This document shows, in pieces, positions 15,724-24,968 of a stretch of DNA of 64,000 nt (positions are counted from its first letter, which is position 1; each line of letters opens with the position of its first letter). Origin of the DNA: Nostoc cf. commune SO-36 (GTDB lineage: Bacteria > Cyanobacteriota > Cyanobacteriia > Cyanobacteriales > Nostocaceae); assembly GCF_023734775.1 (NCBI RefSeq), contig NZ_AP025732.1:2734501-2798500 (forward strand), in the 5' to 3' direction. The position numbers and the translations under genes are program-made. The notes below the pieces were generated by a model. It was not told the origin of the DNA, did not search any database, and worked only from the letters and a program-made list of their open reading frames with translations.

Positions 15724-16009
15724 GTAAAAATAAGTTGTACAAATTTATTTGAAATAGCCTGGCGTATCTAGCTTTCACATAAAAATTGTTCAGGTTATTT
15801 TTACACAAATCCTTAGTGAACCATAAATTTTTCCTGGCGGTTAAATCCATGTATCGGCTGTAATAGCTGTAATTTGGAGTGTCGATACTGACGCTCCAGC
15901 AACGTTCATTAGAGTTAGGCTTTCGAGTCGATTTGTTCCATTCAATAATGATTTCTGGATTAGCTTCACTCCAAAACTGATGCGGGCAAAGTTTTACTAC
16001 TCGCTTCAT
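15713..16009 (-). CDS. Hypothetical protein, 98 aa, doubtful
   Basis: A small basic protein beginning MKRVVKLCPHQFWSEANPEI, preceded by a GAGATG Shine-Dalgarno-like sequence. Its middle (NERCWSVSIDTPNYSYYSRY) is plausible protein. The later part (KDLCKNNLNNFYVKARYARL) is asparagine- and tyrosine-rich and may be a frameshifted tail. The stop overlaps the start of a degraded small gene on the same strand. No family was recognised. It may be the remains of a two-gene accessory unit beside the insertion-disrupted toxin locus. Confidence 0.35.
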   Translation of the reverse strand: MKRVVKLCPHQFWSEANPEIIIEWNKSTRKPNSNERCWSVSIDTPNYSYYSRYMDLTARKNLWFTKDLCKNNLNNFYVKARYARLFQINLYNLFLHDA

Positions 16010-16170
16010 TTGCGTTTCATCTCATTAATACTTATTTAAATTGTGCGATCGCCAAAGTCAACAGTGATTAGCAGTAGTTATTATGTGCTAACAATGTTCC
16101 ACTTTAAAAGCACATTGTCAATACATTATTCATCGTAATTTGTATAAATTAACTGTTCATGAACCCCTAT

Positions 16171-16809
16171 TCAAAACGCAGCCTCCACAACTGTCCCCAC
16201 CACACACGCTTTATTCAAATTAACGCCGCTCAAATTTGTACCTTCTAACTCTGCACAGAGTAAATTCGCTCCCGTCAAATTCGCCCCTGCCAAATTTGCC
16301 CCCCGCAAGTCAGCTTCTTCAAGGTTTGCTTCACTCAACAAAGCACCCTGCAAATCGGCGCGGCTCAAGTCTGCACCTTTGAGATTTGCCCCTGTCAGGT
16401 TTGCACCGCGCAAGTCAGCACCGCGTAAGTCTACACCTTGCAAGTTCACATTCATCAAATTGGCTCCACTTAAGAAAGCACCCACCAATGACACATCACT
16501 GAGTCTGGCTCCCATCAAGTTAGCACCACGCAAATTGCTACCCCGCAAGTCAGCGCCTGTTAAATCTGCTTGCATCAGGTTTGCTCCCATCAAGTTCGCC
16601 CGCAAGTCAGTTTCTTGGAGGTTTGCCCCCATTAAATTTGCCCCCTCCAAATGCCCACCTTCGAGTTTAGAACCAGCAAAATTACTACCAACAAGGATAG
16701 CGCCAGCAAGATTAATCCGGCTTAAATCCAGTCGAGAGAGTTCCTCGTCTTCTAAATTTGCCCCTGGAAGTTGTTTGAGTTTTCCTAATCTAATTGCTTC
16801 AATATTCAT
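16171..16809 (-). CDS. Pentapeptide repeat protein
   Basis: A 212-residue protein made almost entirely of A(D/N)LxG-type pentapeptides from about residue 20 to 205, for example LRGADLRGANLTGANLKGAD. Such proteins fold as a right-handed four-sided beta-helix. No signal peptide or membrane segment is seen, so it should be cytoplasmic. Cyanobacteria have many paralogues with few known functions. Its start overlaps the stop of the upstream DICT-domain gene by four bases (ATGA), so the two are translationally coupled and probably work together. Confidence 0.92.
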   Translation of the reverse strand: MNIEAIRLGKLKQLPGANLEDEELSRLDLSRINLAGAILVGSNFAGSKLEGGHLEGANLMGANLQETDLRANLMGANLMQADLTGADLRGSNLRGANLMGARLSDVSLVGAFLSGANLMNVNLQGVDLRGADLRGANLTGANLKGADLSRADLQGALLSEANLEEADLRGANLAGANLTGANLLCAELEGTNLSGVNLNKACVVGTVVEAAF

Positions 16810-18203
16810 GTAAAGTAACTACCAATCTCTTCACTTATCTTGCTGTGGCTATCCCATTGGGAATCAAGTATCCAGATACCGGCGCTGACTTTGGGTGTCA
16901 TAATGGGTAAGTCGAGTCCCTGTTGTAAACCCATAACTAATAAAGTTAGGGTATCTACAAGTTTAGGGTCAAAGCGCGTAGATTGTTGCTGTCTGCACTC
17001 ATCTAAAGCTTGAGTAAATATCTGTTCCCGGCTTTGATTTGACGATTTTCGCTCATTGACTCGCCACTGAAAATCTGCTAATAATGCCAAAATCCTCGAC
17101 TCTAAGGGAATTTCATCTCCAGCTAAACCTGCTGGTTCCCCTGTGCCATTCCACCACTCGGTTTGGTGAGTGATAATTTGGGCAACTGCTCGCAGTCGTG
17201 GCATGGTTCGCAATACTTGCGCCCCTGGTACTAAAGGACAAGTTAAAGGAGAACTGGGGGCATCTTCTTGGTAGCGTGTGGATATACCGCCTGTGAGAAC
17301 ACTTTCTGCTTTCTGTAACGGATCTATGCGATGCAACAAAGCCGCCAGTCGCAATCTTTTAATTTGCCATGCGGGAAGATCCAAAAGCTGTCCGATCGCT
17401 TCAGCAAGTGCTACTACTTCCGCAGCTGCCATTGGATTGTTGACATCTGCCATATCCATCAGTTGCGCCATTCGCAAAAAGGCTTGGATTTCGTTGGAAA
17501 CCAAGTTGCGATCTAGGGTTTGCTGGTGAGACGCTGTTGGGATAGATAAATTATCTTGCCCAGTCTGGAGGTAATCTACTACACGGGAGACAACTGCACC
17601 TAAATTTTGGGATCTGTCCATTGACGGTACAATTTGTTCTTTATCGGCTGTGAGTTTTTTCGCCAGTTCTGGGTTGTATTTTTTAATGTGAGCGATCGCT
17701 ATTTCTGCTGTCTCTTGAACTAACTCTGGTTCAAATGTCCACAAGCCATAGAATTTTCGCTCTAAGTCTGATGTCGGCACTCCAACGCTACCATAATCAG
17801 CCTCTGATAACTCTTGACAAATTACCATTGCTGTGTATTTGGGCGATAGAATAATTAAGTGCCACTCTTGCGCTACTGGATCGACTGAATCTAACGCCAC
17901 TAAGTCTACATTGGGTAAAAGGCTTGTGGGATGTTCAGCAAAGCCAGATTCAGAGGCAGCCATAATAGCAATTTCGCGGCTGCGCTGGGCAATGTCTGCA
18001 TATCGCCCAGCTTCTTGTAGATACCATTTACCTTGTTGAAAGGCTGTGATGACTAAGGGTGTACCGTCATCTGTTAAGATATGGTCTTCGAGGGCATGGC
18101 ACAAGGCAACTAGGGTATTTTTGTAGTAAACACCGAATCGAATTGGCCTGGTTGTGTGGCGATGGGCTGTTTCTAACCGTTGTAGGATTGAACCTTCTAA
18201 CAT
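16806..18203 (-). CDS. DICT sensory domain protein with C-terminal HD-type domain
   Basis: A 465-residue protein. The N-terminus, MLEGSILQRLETAHRHTTRP, then IRFGVYYKNTLVALCHALED, is the DICT sensory domain found in cyanobacterial cyclic-di-GMP and two-component proteins. The C-terminal half (about 270-440) has the order of an HD hydrolase/HDOD-like helical domain, with ALLHRIDPL and ITHQTEWWNGTGEP. Several canonical metal ligands appear incomplete, so it may be a non-catalytic sensor. The frame extends ten codons upstream to a GTG, but the ATG at 18203 gives the conserved start. It is coupled to the pentapeptide gene by an ATGA overlap. Confidence 0.82.
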   Translation of the reverse strand: MLEGSILQRLETAHRHTTRPIRFGVYYKNTLVALCHALEDHILTDDGTPLVITAFQQGKWYLQEAGRYADIAQRSREIAIMAASESGFAEHPTSLLPNVDLVALDSVDPVAQEWHLIILSPKYTAMVICQELSEADYGSVGVPTSDLERKFYGLWTFEPELVQETAEIAIAHIKKYNPELAKKLTADKEQIVPSMDRSQNLGAVVSRVVDYLQTGQDNLSIPTASHQQTLDRNLVSNEIQAFLRMAQLMDMADVNNPMAAAEVVALAEAIGQLLDLPAWQIKRLRLAALLHRIDPLQKAESVLTGGISTRYQEDAPSSPLTCPLVPGAQVLRTMPRLRAVAQIITHQTEWWNGTGEPAGLAGDEIPLESRILALLADFQWRVNERKSSNQSREQIFTQALDECRQQQSTRFDPKLVDTLTLLVMGLQQGLDLPIMTPKVSAGIWILDSQWDSHSKISEEIGSYFT

Positions 18204-18289
18204 GGGATTTGGTAAAAATAACCGCAGAGGCACTGAGTAAGAGAGAGGGAGACATTCAGAATTCTAAATATCTCCATATCTTAGTGTTT

Positions 18290-19861
18290 CTAGGATACAC
18301 CTGCTAACTGTTTTTCTTTCGTCTCTAATGGTGCTGTAAGTGCTTCTTCTAAGTCAGCACAACCCAGCTTTTCTTCTAAGATTTTCATGACTTCGCGTCC
18401 GAAATCGTTGGGATTTTGTTGCCAAGCTTGCAAACAAACTTCACCGAAGAATGAACCAAGGGGTTCAGGATTCCACAGGAGTTTTTTGGCTGTCCACGGC
18501 ATCAAACTCATTGGATCATACCCTGGTTTGAGGATACCTTCTTTGAAAGCGTATTCTTCTAAATGGGTATGGGGTTGTAGCCCAATAAAAAAGATGGCAG
18601 GTTCGACTTTATCAGCACCAAAAATCCGTTCTAGTTCGCGGTGGTAAGCAATGGTTTGGCGGATGGTTTCGGGACGTTCGTCAATGACGTTAAAGGAGTA
18701 GTTGACGGAAACTAAGTCGTTGAAACCAGCGGCTTTTAAGTCACGGCAGTTTTGCAAGACGTTTCGCAGGTTATACCCCATCCGCATTTTCCGCACAAGT
18801 TCTTGAGAACCACTGGTAATGCCGATTTCAAAGTAGTTCATCCCGGTTTTCGCCATTAAGTCGCACAATTCGGGTGTCAAATTGTCGGCTCTGATATATG
18901 CTGCCCAGTGGATGTCTCTCATACCAGAATCGACGATTTTTTGCAAGAGTTCTATGGCATCGGCGATAAATTTTTTCGCGGGGATAAATTGGGCATCAGT
19001 AAACCAGAAATTGCGAATGCCGCGATCGTATAATTGGCGCATCTCAGCAACTACTTCATCTGCTGGGTTGATGCGTACTTGTTTACCTTCGACGACGGTA
19101 TAGACGCAATAACAACAATTGTGAGGACAACCACGCTTCGTTTGTACACCTATATAAAAGTCTTCTTCTTGCAGGTAAAAGTTAAATTCCGGCCAGATGC
19201 TTTCGATATAGTCGTAGTTACAAGCTGTTTTTTCTATTGGGGTGGGTTGTTCGTGAATCAGCCGTTTCCGTGGTTGAGCTTCTCCTGCAACATAACAGCG
19301 TTCATCTCGAAAATCTCTGCCACTTAAAAGTTTTTCTAGCAGGGTTTCGCCTTCACCCACAGAAATAATTGTCCCTTGGGGTAAGCTTTTACCCAATTGT
19401 TCGTAAAATACGCTGACTGCACCACCACCTACAACTACACGAGCATCAGAATGATATTTTTGGGCACGTTTTAAGCCCCGTTTGATTAAGCTTTGGTTCC
19501 GCCACAACTCTACATAGTAAGCAATGAAGATTCGCAAACCGCCCAATCCGCCGCGTAGTTTCAATAGAGGATTTTTGGCGTAGTAAAATTCAAAGGCGTT
19601 TTGCAGTGGGTTGCCACCACGGCCACCAACTGGAGCATAAATTTGAATATCCCGCCAAGAAAATACTAGTAGTGTCGGTTTAAATTCATCAATAGAGCGA
19701 TCTAGAGCCGAACTGTAGTCTAAAGGTGGCACTGTTCCCAAATCAAAGATGCGCTGTTCAATATTAGGAAACTGCTTGTGGACATGATCGCTCAGGTAGA
19801 CAACCCCAATAGGAAAGATGGGGTTACAAGGAAGGCGAACGTAAAGAATTCGATTTTCCAT
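18290..19861 (-). CDS. B12-binding/radical SAM protein, cyanobacterial type
   Basis: A protein of about 523 residues. The N-terminal conserved start is MENRILYVRLPCNPIFPIGV; in-frame ATGs at 19864, 19882 and 19915 could add up to 18 residues. A B12-binding-like region (GGGAVSVFYEQLGKSLPQGT, then ISVGEGE) precedes the radical SAM motif KRGCPHNCCYCVY near residue 255, which supplies the three cluster cysteines. It resembles BchE-like proteins that some databases label as high-light acclimation radical SAM proteins; I am not certain of that role. It is a single gene, co-oriented with the DICT/pentapeptide pair. Confidence 0.85.
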   Translation of the reverse strand: MENRILYVRLPCNPIFPIGVVYLSDHVHKQFPNIEQRIFDLGTVPPLDYSSALDRSIDEFKPTLLVFSWRDIQIYAPVGGRGGNPLQNAFEFYYAKNPLLKLRGGLGGLRIFIAYYVELWRNQSLIKRGLKRAQKYHSDARVVVGGGAVSVFYEQLGKSLPQGTIISVGEGETLLEKLLSGRDFRDERCYVAGEAQPRKRLIHEQPTPIEKTACNYDYIESIWPEFNFYLQEEDFYIGVQTKRGCPHNCCYCVYTVVEGKQVRINPADEVVAEMRQLYDRGIRNFWFTDAQFIPAKKFIADAIELLQKIVDSGMRDIHWAAYIRADNLTPELCDLMAKTGMNYFEIGITSGSQELVRKMRMGYNLRNVLQNCRDLKAAGFNDLVSVNYSFNVIDERPETIRQTIAYHRELERIFGADKVEPAIFFIGLQPHTHLEEYAFKEGILKPGYDPMSLMPWTAKKLLWNPEPLGSFFGEVCLQAWQQNPNDFGREVMKILEEKLGCADLEEALTAPLETKEKQLAGVS

Positions 19862-19915
19862 CATCTGTGTTTTGACTTCCATCTTGCCAATCTTTGGAGA
19901 AAGCGAGAAAAACAT

Positions 19916-20456
19916 CCAGTTTTAAAGTGTGTGCTTGTTTTATTTGGTTTTATTTATCACAATCGTGCTTGACATCGCAGTCGATTGCTGATAGAGAAGA
20001 AAATAAAGTTAGCAATTGCGGGAAACGCTAAAATTGCTAGGCATAAAACATACATAAAATCTATAGATAGGCTTTATGAAGATATTTTTCATATAGCTTT
20101 ACCATAACATTGACTTTATTCATTAAGCGATGATCCCATCTGATTAATCCTGAGATAGATAAAATAAAAAACTCACTTCCTCTCTATGTGAAAAGCAAGG
20201 GGATCGTCGTCTTATCTGCCTTAAGAGAATTAAAGATTTGATACAAGGAAAAAAATCTCAAAAAAATTTATTTGTGGTGTATAATTCCGAAAATGGCATA
20301 AATAGTTACAAAATTTTCATAACTAAAAATATATCTTAAGACAAAAATAACCTACAAATACTCAGTTGGTATTCGCAGTTACAGCAACTGGGGATCAGTG
20401 GGTGCTAGGCTTGGCTGGTGTAATGTAAAATTGTGGCGTAAAGCTCCTCAGCAGTT
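19916..20456. other. Divergent intergenic region
   Basis: About 540 A/T-rich bases separate the radical SAM gene from the divergent DUF1830 gene. Several A/T-rich -10-like hexamers occur (for example TATAAT near 20279-20284, within GGTGTATAATTCC). No gene, strong hairpin or repeat was seen. It presumably holds both promoters. Confidence 0.4.
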
Positions 20457-20852
20457 ATGGCTCAAATATTAGATCCTCTACCACCTGAGCAATCGGGAAA
20501 AATTCTCTGCTGCTACATTAATGCCACGAGCAAAATACAGGTAGCTCGCATCTCCAATATTTCCAACTGGTACTTTGAAAGGGTTGTTTTCCCTGGACAA
20601 CGTTTAGTGTTTGAAGCTCCGCGAAAAGGTCAACTGGAGATTCATACAGGGATGATGGCAAGTGCAATTTTATCTGATAAGATTCCGTGCGATCGCCTGA
20701 TGCTCGAAGAACCCAGTACTAATGAGTTTGATACAGACTCGTCAGATGAAAAAGACCCTTTTAATACCAAACTAATGGTGCAGCAAATTAATACAAAAAT
20801 CGGAGATACTACAAAACCCTTGCAAATCCTGGGTTTGGCATCGGTTGATTAA
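20457..20852 (+). CDS. DUF1830 domain protein
   Basis: A 131-residue protein beginning MAQILDPLPPEQSGKILCCY. The core INATSKIQVARISNISNWYF, then ERVVFPGQRLVFEAP, is the DUF1830 signature, a small cyanobacterial family. The C-terminal 45 residues are acidic and variable (SSDEKDPFNTKLM). No membrane segment is predicted. The function is unknown. It is followed after a short gap by a DUF4079 membrane protein on the same strand. Confidence 0.85.
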   Translation: MAQILDPLPPEQSGKILCCYINATSKIQVARISNISNWYFERVVFPGQRLVFEAPRKGQLEIHTGMMASAILSDKIPCDRLMLEEPSTNEFDTDSSDEKDPFNTKLMVQQINTKIGDTTKPLQILGLASVD

Positions 20853-20969
20853 AAAAATTTTACTAAATTTTAAGGGTTGCTAATTCAGCAGCCTTTTTTG
20901 TTTATTATTTGGGCATTGCTTATTCTCCTTGCCCTCCTCATATTCCCCATCTCGTTTACAATCAATCTT

Positions 20970-21431
20970 ATGAATCTGCCTTCATTTCTTTGGTTGTGGA
21001 AAATAGCGGCTTGGTCGATGGGGTTATCCCTGCTGGCATATTTGATGTTAGCAATCACCGGCGTTTGGATGTTTCGGGCGAGAACTTCGCAGCAATCTCC
21101 TTTTACCACTCCATTTATGGGCGGAAATAAAGGGGTGCGATCGCTCCACTATATAATGGGCATCAGCATGGTAAGTTTGGTGCTACTATTGCTGGCGATC
21201 GGCATTGTTGGCACTTTAGGGCACTTTGGTTCTTTAGGTCACTCGTCACACCTAATCGCTGGATTAATAGTGGTAGCACTAGTTTTACTGTCTGCTTTTA
21301 GTGCCACCCAAATTAGTGTTAGACGACCTTGGGCTAGACCCTTACACATCGGTGTAAATATTATTTTGTTTATAGGATTTGCCTGGGTATCCTTTACTGG
21401 TTGGATTGTAGTGCAAAAGTATTTACCGTGA
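20970..21431 (+). CDS. DUF4079 family membrane protein
   Basis: A 153-residue integral membrane protein with four hydrophobic segments, starting MNLPSFLWLWKIAAWSMGLS. The block GGNKGVRSLHYIMGISMVSL and the histidines in GHFGSLGHSSHL suggest a cytochrome-b561-like arrangement; haem binding is inference. The frame is open back to a TTG at 20877, but the upstream codons read through an intergenic-type sequence, so the ATG is preferred. DUF4079 is widespread in cyanobacteria and plants, of unknown function. Confidence 0.82.
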   Translation: MNLPSFLWLWKIAAWSMGLSLLAYLMLAITGVWMFRARTSQQSPFTTPFMGGNKGVRSLHYIMGISMVSLVLLLLAIGIVGTLGHFGSLGHSSHLIAGLIVVALVLLSAFSATQISVRRPWARPLHIGVNIILFIGFAWVSFTGWIVVQKYLP

Positions 21432-21498
21432 ACTACCACACGCCAGCTACCAGAGACATAGCCTACCCTACAATGAAGAAAAACATTGTAATCGAGCC

Positions 21499-22065
21499 GT
21501 GACAGCAAACTCAGCCAATATCTCAGCTTCTGTTTTTCGTCTATCTCCTTTGATTCGCATAACGCTGCTGAGTTTATACATCGCACTCACAGTTCCATTA
21601 CCCTTTTTATCGCAGGTAACAGCTGCACCCGTACCCCCAGAATTATTGTGGATGGGAATTAGCATTGGCTTAGTTGCCTTGTATGCGGTATTAACTGAAC
21701 AAGTAATTGTAGATGACGAGGGAATTCAGGTTACTTACCCCGCCTGGGTGCCTCGCTTTTTTCGTAAAGGTTGGTTTTTACCTTGGTCAAAAGTCAAAGA
21801 GTTAAAACCCCGCACCACTGGACAAGGAGGGCTAGTTTATTATTTCCTCAGCCAGGATGGGAAAGCTTATTTACTACCGATGCGTGTAGTTGGATTTGCT
21901 CGTTTCGTGCAAATTGTCGAAGCAAAGACGGGCATTGATACCACAGATGTTCGCCCATTAGCACAGCCCTGGATGTACCTGATTTTATTAGTATTCACAC
22001 TGCTGTTACTATTGGTCGATGGCTGGGCGATCGCTACAGCCTTAACTACTGCACAATTAACTTAA
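21499..22065 (+). CDS. Conserved cyanobacterial membrane protein, PH-like
   Basis: A 188-residue protein with two N-terminal membrane segments (residues about 20-65) and one near the C-terminus (LILLVFTLLLLLVDGWAIAT). Between them lies a soluble stretch with IVDDEGIQVTYPAWVPRFFR, then GWFLPWSKVKELKPRTTGQG, which reads like a bacterial PH-type domain. The start is GTG. It lies 67 bases after the DUF4079 gene on the same strand and may share its transcript. No specific function is known to me. Confidence 0.75.
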   Translation: MTANSANISASVFRLSPLIRITLLSLYIALTVPLPFLSQVTAAPVPPELLWMGISIGLVALYAVLTEQVIVDDEGIQVTYPAWVPRFFRKGWFLPWSKVKELKPRTTGQGGLVYYFLSQDGKAYLLPMRVVGFARFVQIVEAKTGIDTTDVRPLAQPWMYLILLVFTLLLLLVDGWAIATALTTAQLT

Positions 22066-22075
22066 AATTGGCATA

Positions 22076-22182
22076 GGGCATTGGGCATGGAGCATTGGGC
22101 ATGGCTCAAGAATCAATCAATAGTTCTTCTTCCCCTGCTTCCTCTGCTTCCCTATCTCCCTACTCCCCACTCCCCACTCCCC
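22076..22182 (+). repeat. STRR-type intergenic repeat before an ABC gene
   Basis: A run of GGGCATGGAGCATTGGGCAT units is followed by a pyrimidine-rich part with CTCCCCACTCCCCACTCCCC. These are the heptamer-style repeats of heterocystous cyanobacteria. The stretch is open in the frame of the next gene and would add a spurious leucine/proline-rich N-terminus to it. Confidence 0.7.
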
Positions 22183-22953
22183 TTGAATACAGCAAAAGCC
22201 ATACTCAGGCTAGAGCAAGTTAATCTGTTTACAAAGCTGAAAACCCAACTTCCCGGCAATCAGCAAGGATATCCCATATTGCAGGATATTTCCTTAGAGA
22301 TATTCCAGAGCGATCGCATTGCTATTGTCGGGCCAGTAGGCGCAGGGAAAACTTCGTTATTACGCCTTCTCAACCGCCTAATTGAACCCAGCAATGGCAA
22401 AATATATCTAGAAAATCAAGAATATCACCAAATTCCTGTCATCCAGCTACGCCAGATGCTTGTACTTGTATTGCAAGAGTCAAAGCTGTTAGGGATGACA
22501 GTTGGGCAAGCCTTGGCTTATCCTTTAGTTTTGCGTGGTTTGCCTAAAGAGACAATTCAACAACGAGTCAATCACTGGACAGACCAACTACAAATTCCCA
22601 GTGAATGGTTGGGGCGAACAGAGGTACAACTTTCTGCTGGACAACGACAACTAGTAGCGATCGCTCGTGCCTTAGTCATCCAGCCTAAAATATTATTATT
22701 AGACGAGCCAACCTCTGCCCTAGATGCTGGTACTGCTTCTCATCTAATGCAAGTCTTAACCCAGTTGAGTCAAACTCATCAAACTACAATTTTGATGGTA
22801 AATCACCAACTGGAATTAGCCCAGATGTTTTGCACTCGGTTATTACATCTACAAGGTCATTTATTCGCAAATCAAAAAGTCTCGGAGATAGACTGGTTTG
22901 AATTACGAAAAACCCTGATTCAAGCAGAAGCTCAAAACGATTTTGGATTTTAA
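22183..22953 (+). CDS. ABC transporter ATP-binding protein
   Basis: A 256-residue ABC ATPase: Walker A GPVGAGKTSLLRLLNR, Q-loop LVLQESKLLGM, signature LSAGQRQLVAIARAL, Walker B ILLLDEPTSALD and the switch His in MVNHQLELA. The signature is LSAGQ rather than LSGGQ. The open frame reaches an ATG at 22081, but the first 34 codons there are STRR-type repeat, so I place the start at the TTG at 22183. A start anywhere from 22183 to about 22205 is possible. No permease is adjacent. It resembles the stand-alone ATPases related to the YbbL/FetA type, which is a tentative match. Confidence 0.82.
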   Translation: MNTAKAILRLEQVNLFTKLKTQLPGNQQGYPILQDISLEIFQSDRIAIVGPVGAGKTSLLRLLNRLIEPSNGKIYLENQEYHQIPVIQLRQMLVLVLQESKLLGMTVGQALAYPLVLRGLPKETIQQRVNHWTDQLQIPSEWLGRTEVQLSAGQRQLVAIARALVIQPKILLLDEPTSALDAGTASHLMQVLTQLSQTHQTTILMVNHQLELAQMFCTRLLHLQGHLFANQKVSEIDWFELRKTLIQAEAQNDFGF

Positions 22954-23020
22954 ATTTTGCATGAGTCAGGAGAAAGGAATCAAGAGTCGTTTTCTTAGTC
23001 CCCCATGCCTCATGCCCCAT

Positions 23021-23787
23021 TCACACACTACTAAGCGTTGAACGTTGATTATTAAATCTCTCTCTAGCTAGCTTTGTTGTTTGTGACTGTGAAATATTGG
23101 TATTCAAAATTTCCATGTTAAAACGGTATCCAACATTGCGGATAGTTTGAATCAAATTGGGTTGCCGAGGATCAAGTTCAACCTTTTTCCGCAGCGATAA
23201 AACATGAGTATCAATGGTACGAGGGTTATCGATAGCGTCAGGCCAAGCGCGACGCAGCAATTCCGACCTACTCAGAGGCACTCCTCCAGCTTGTGCTAAA
23301 ACGTACAGCAAACTGAATTCCTGGGGCGTTAAGTCGATAAACTCCCCTTGGAAACGGACGCGGCGCTGAACTAAATCGATTTGCAAAGTGCCATAATCCA
23401 AATAAGCTGGTGCAGTAGGTGTGCGCTTCCGGCGAATCAGTGCCTCTACCCGTGCCAAAAACTCTTGCATTCCAAAGGGTTTGCTCAGATAATCATCTGC
23501 GCCCGCCTTTAACCTGCAACAATATCAGCTTCACTATTACGAGCAGATAGCATTAAGATTAGAGGCTGCTGCTGACGATGCAACCAACGACAAAACTCAA
23601 TGCCATCACCATCAGGCAGGTCTGCATCTAAAATAACCAGTGTTGGTTGATGACTTAAAAATACTTCCCTTGCTTGATAAATACTGGCAGCTTGATGCAC
23701 ACGGTATTCCAGTTGTTGCAAGTGCCAACCCAACAACGACCTCAGATGGGGATTCCCCTCAATGATTTCTATACAAACCGAACCCAC
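23021..23787 (-). pseudogene. nblR: NblR-like OmpR-family response regulator, frameshifted
   Basis: Two frames together make one response regulator. The receiver half (23509-23787) contains LLGWHLQQLEYRVHQAASIY and LVILDADLPDGDGIEF with the phospho-acceptor region. The second frame (from about 23500 down to 23021) carries the end of the receiver (GADDYLSKPFGMQEFLARVE) and a winged-helix DNA-binding domain (PRTIDTHVLSLRKKVELDPR). At about 23509-23512 one base is missing: GGTTAAAGG where GGTTTAAAGG would read through. NblR controls phycobilisome breakdown under nutrient stress. With the shift, the receiver ends at a TAA and the DNA-binding half is not translated in frame. Start is GTG. Confidence 0.82.
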
Positions 23788-24369
23788 GGTGGCAAGACCC
23801 CTTAGCGTCGATGACTTTCAAAGTAACAAGCCTATCTCTAAGGTTTTGTAGCCTTTGTTACTTCAACTCCAATCAACTTTACATTTCCTAATAAAAAGAG
23901 TCGCAGTATCTTTAATTTATGCCTTGCCAATAAGCGATTAGAAATATTATTAAATTTTTATTAAATTTCTCGTAAGAGTTGTTAGACTTATCAAAAGTTC
24001 TTTTAGCTTAACATTTTGCTTTAGATGGGTGTAATGTGGCAAATATCTGTAACCCAACCAGCTAACCACGACTACAGCAGCTTTTCAACCTGATGGTGAA
24101 AGGGAATTTTTTCCACCAAAATTAGTGCCCCATCCAGATACATAACATCAATACAATTGGGCTGTTGAGCGTGAAAATTAGAAAAATAACCCAGCAGCTA
24201 ACTAGAATCGATGTTTTCTGGAATAGGATTAAACTATCATGTAGTTGCTATGAGGGTACTACCCAAAGTAGATGTGTTGACTTTGAGTTAATGTGAAAGT
24301 GAAATTACAGTTCACTTTTGAGCGTGAATCATTTACAATTCTCATTCCAAAGAGATTAATACAGCAGTT
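23788..24369. other. Divergent intergenic region between nblR and DUF6761 gene
   Basis: About 580 bases with no supported gene. An A/T-rich part around 23920-24000 could hold the nblR promoter. A short open frame beginning at 24293 overlaps the next gene in another frame and is taken as a shadow. No strong hairpin or repeat was recognised. Confidence 0.4.
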
Positions 24370-24618
24370 ATGCTCCAAGACACACAAACCATCCGCTATT
24401 ACCAAAGACTCACCGACGCCTTCGTCGAGTTATGGAATCGCGGTTATCGCACGGATGATATGCGGATGTATTTGGATGGATATCTAGCCGCACTAAGACA
24501 TGGCAACATTCTTGAACCTATTTTGATTCATCGCTTAGAAGAGGAAGCCAGCCGCTACTTGTACGATGGATCAAATTTTGCAGTGCCGCAACCACAGCCG
24601 CAACCCGATTACTACTAA
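24370..24618 (+). CDS. DUF6761 family protein
   Basis: An 82-residue protein starting MLQDTQTIRYYQRLTDAFVE, then LWNRGYRTDDMRMYLDGYLA and HRLEEEASRYLYDGSNF, a compact helical cyanobacterial family. The C-terminus is a short proline/glutamine tail (VPQPQPQPDYY). No cysteines or membrane segments. The function is unknown. It is transcribed alone, and hairpins about 130 and 240 bases downstream could end the transcript. Confidence 0.8.
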   Translation: MLQDTQTIRYYQRLTDAFVELWNRGYRTDDMRMYLDGYLAALRHGNILEPILIHRLEEEASRYLYDGSNFAVPQPQPQPDYY

Positions 24619-24845
24619 CTAGCATTTACCTGGTCATTGATAGTAACCGTGAATTACCGCAGATGATTATAGCATATTATCTGTATTGGTCAACGGGTTT
24701 CCGTGGTGTGAAATTTTGGAGATGGAGATATTGTATTGATTAAACGCATCCCCTCAGCCCCATATTGGTCTTGCCAATCCGACTGAGGGATTGTTGGCTA
24801 GGTAGAAAATCAAGCCTAACATAGAGTATTTTTGTTAGAAATTTA

Positions 24846-24893
24846 TTAAAAAACCCTTGAAAGGATAGAGAAATAGTGTCTCTCCTTTCAAGG
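24846..24893 (-). terminator. Rho-independent terminator after grxD
   Basis: CCTTGAAAGGA (24855-24865) pairs exactly with TCCTTTCAAGG (24883-24893). On the minus strand the stem is followed by GGGTTTTTTAAT, a proper T-tract. It lies about 75 bases after the grxD stop. Confidence 0.8.
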
Positions 24894-24968
24894 ATATTAA
24901 AAACGGCATATTGCCTTGATTACGAAGCGCAAATTCAGCAGTATACCCTTAGTTAGGGTAAACAGAGA

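Noticed and set aside
16379..16813. Antisense frame of 144 codons over the pentapeptide gene
   Set aside because: It mirrors the regular A(D/N)LxG codon pattern on the other strand; proline/lysine-rich shadow with no independent support.
24293..24487. Separate 64-codon gene before the DUF6761 gene
   Set aside because: It overlaps the DUF6761 start in another frame and its sequence is unlike a protein family.
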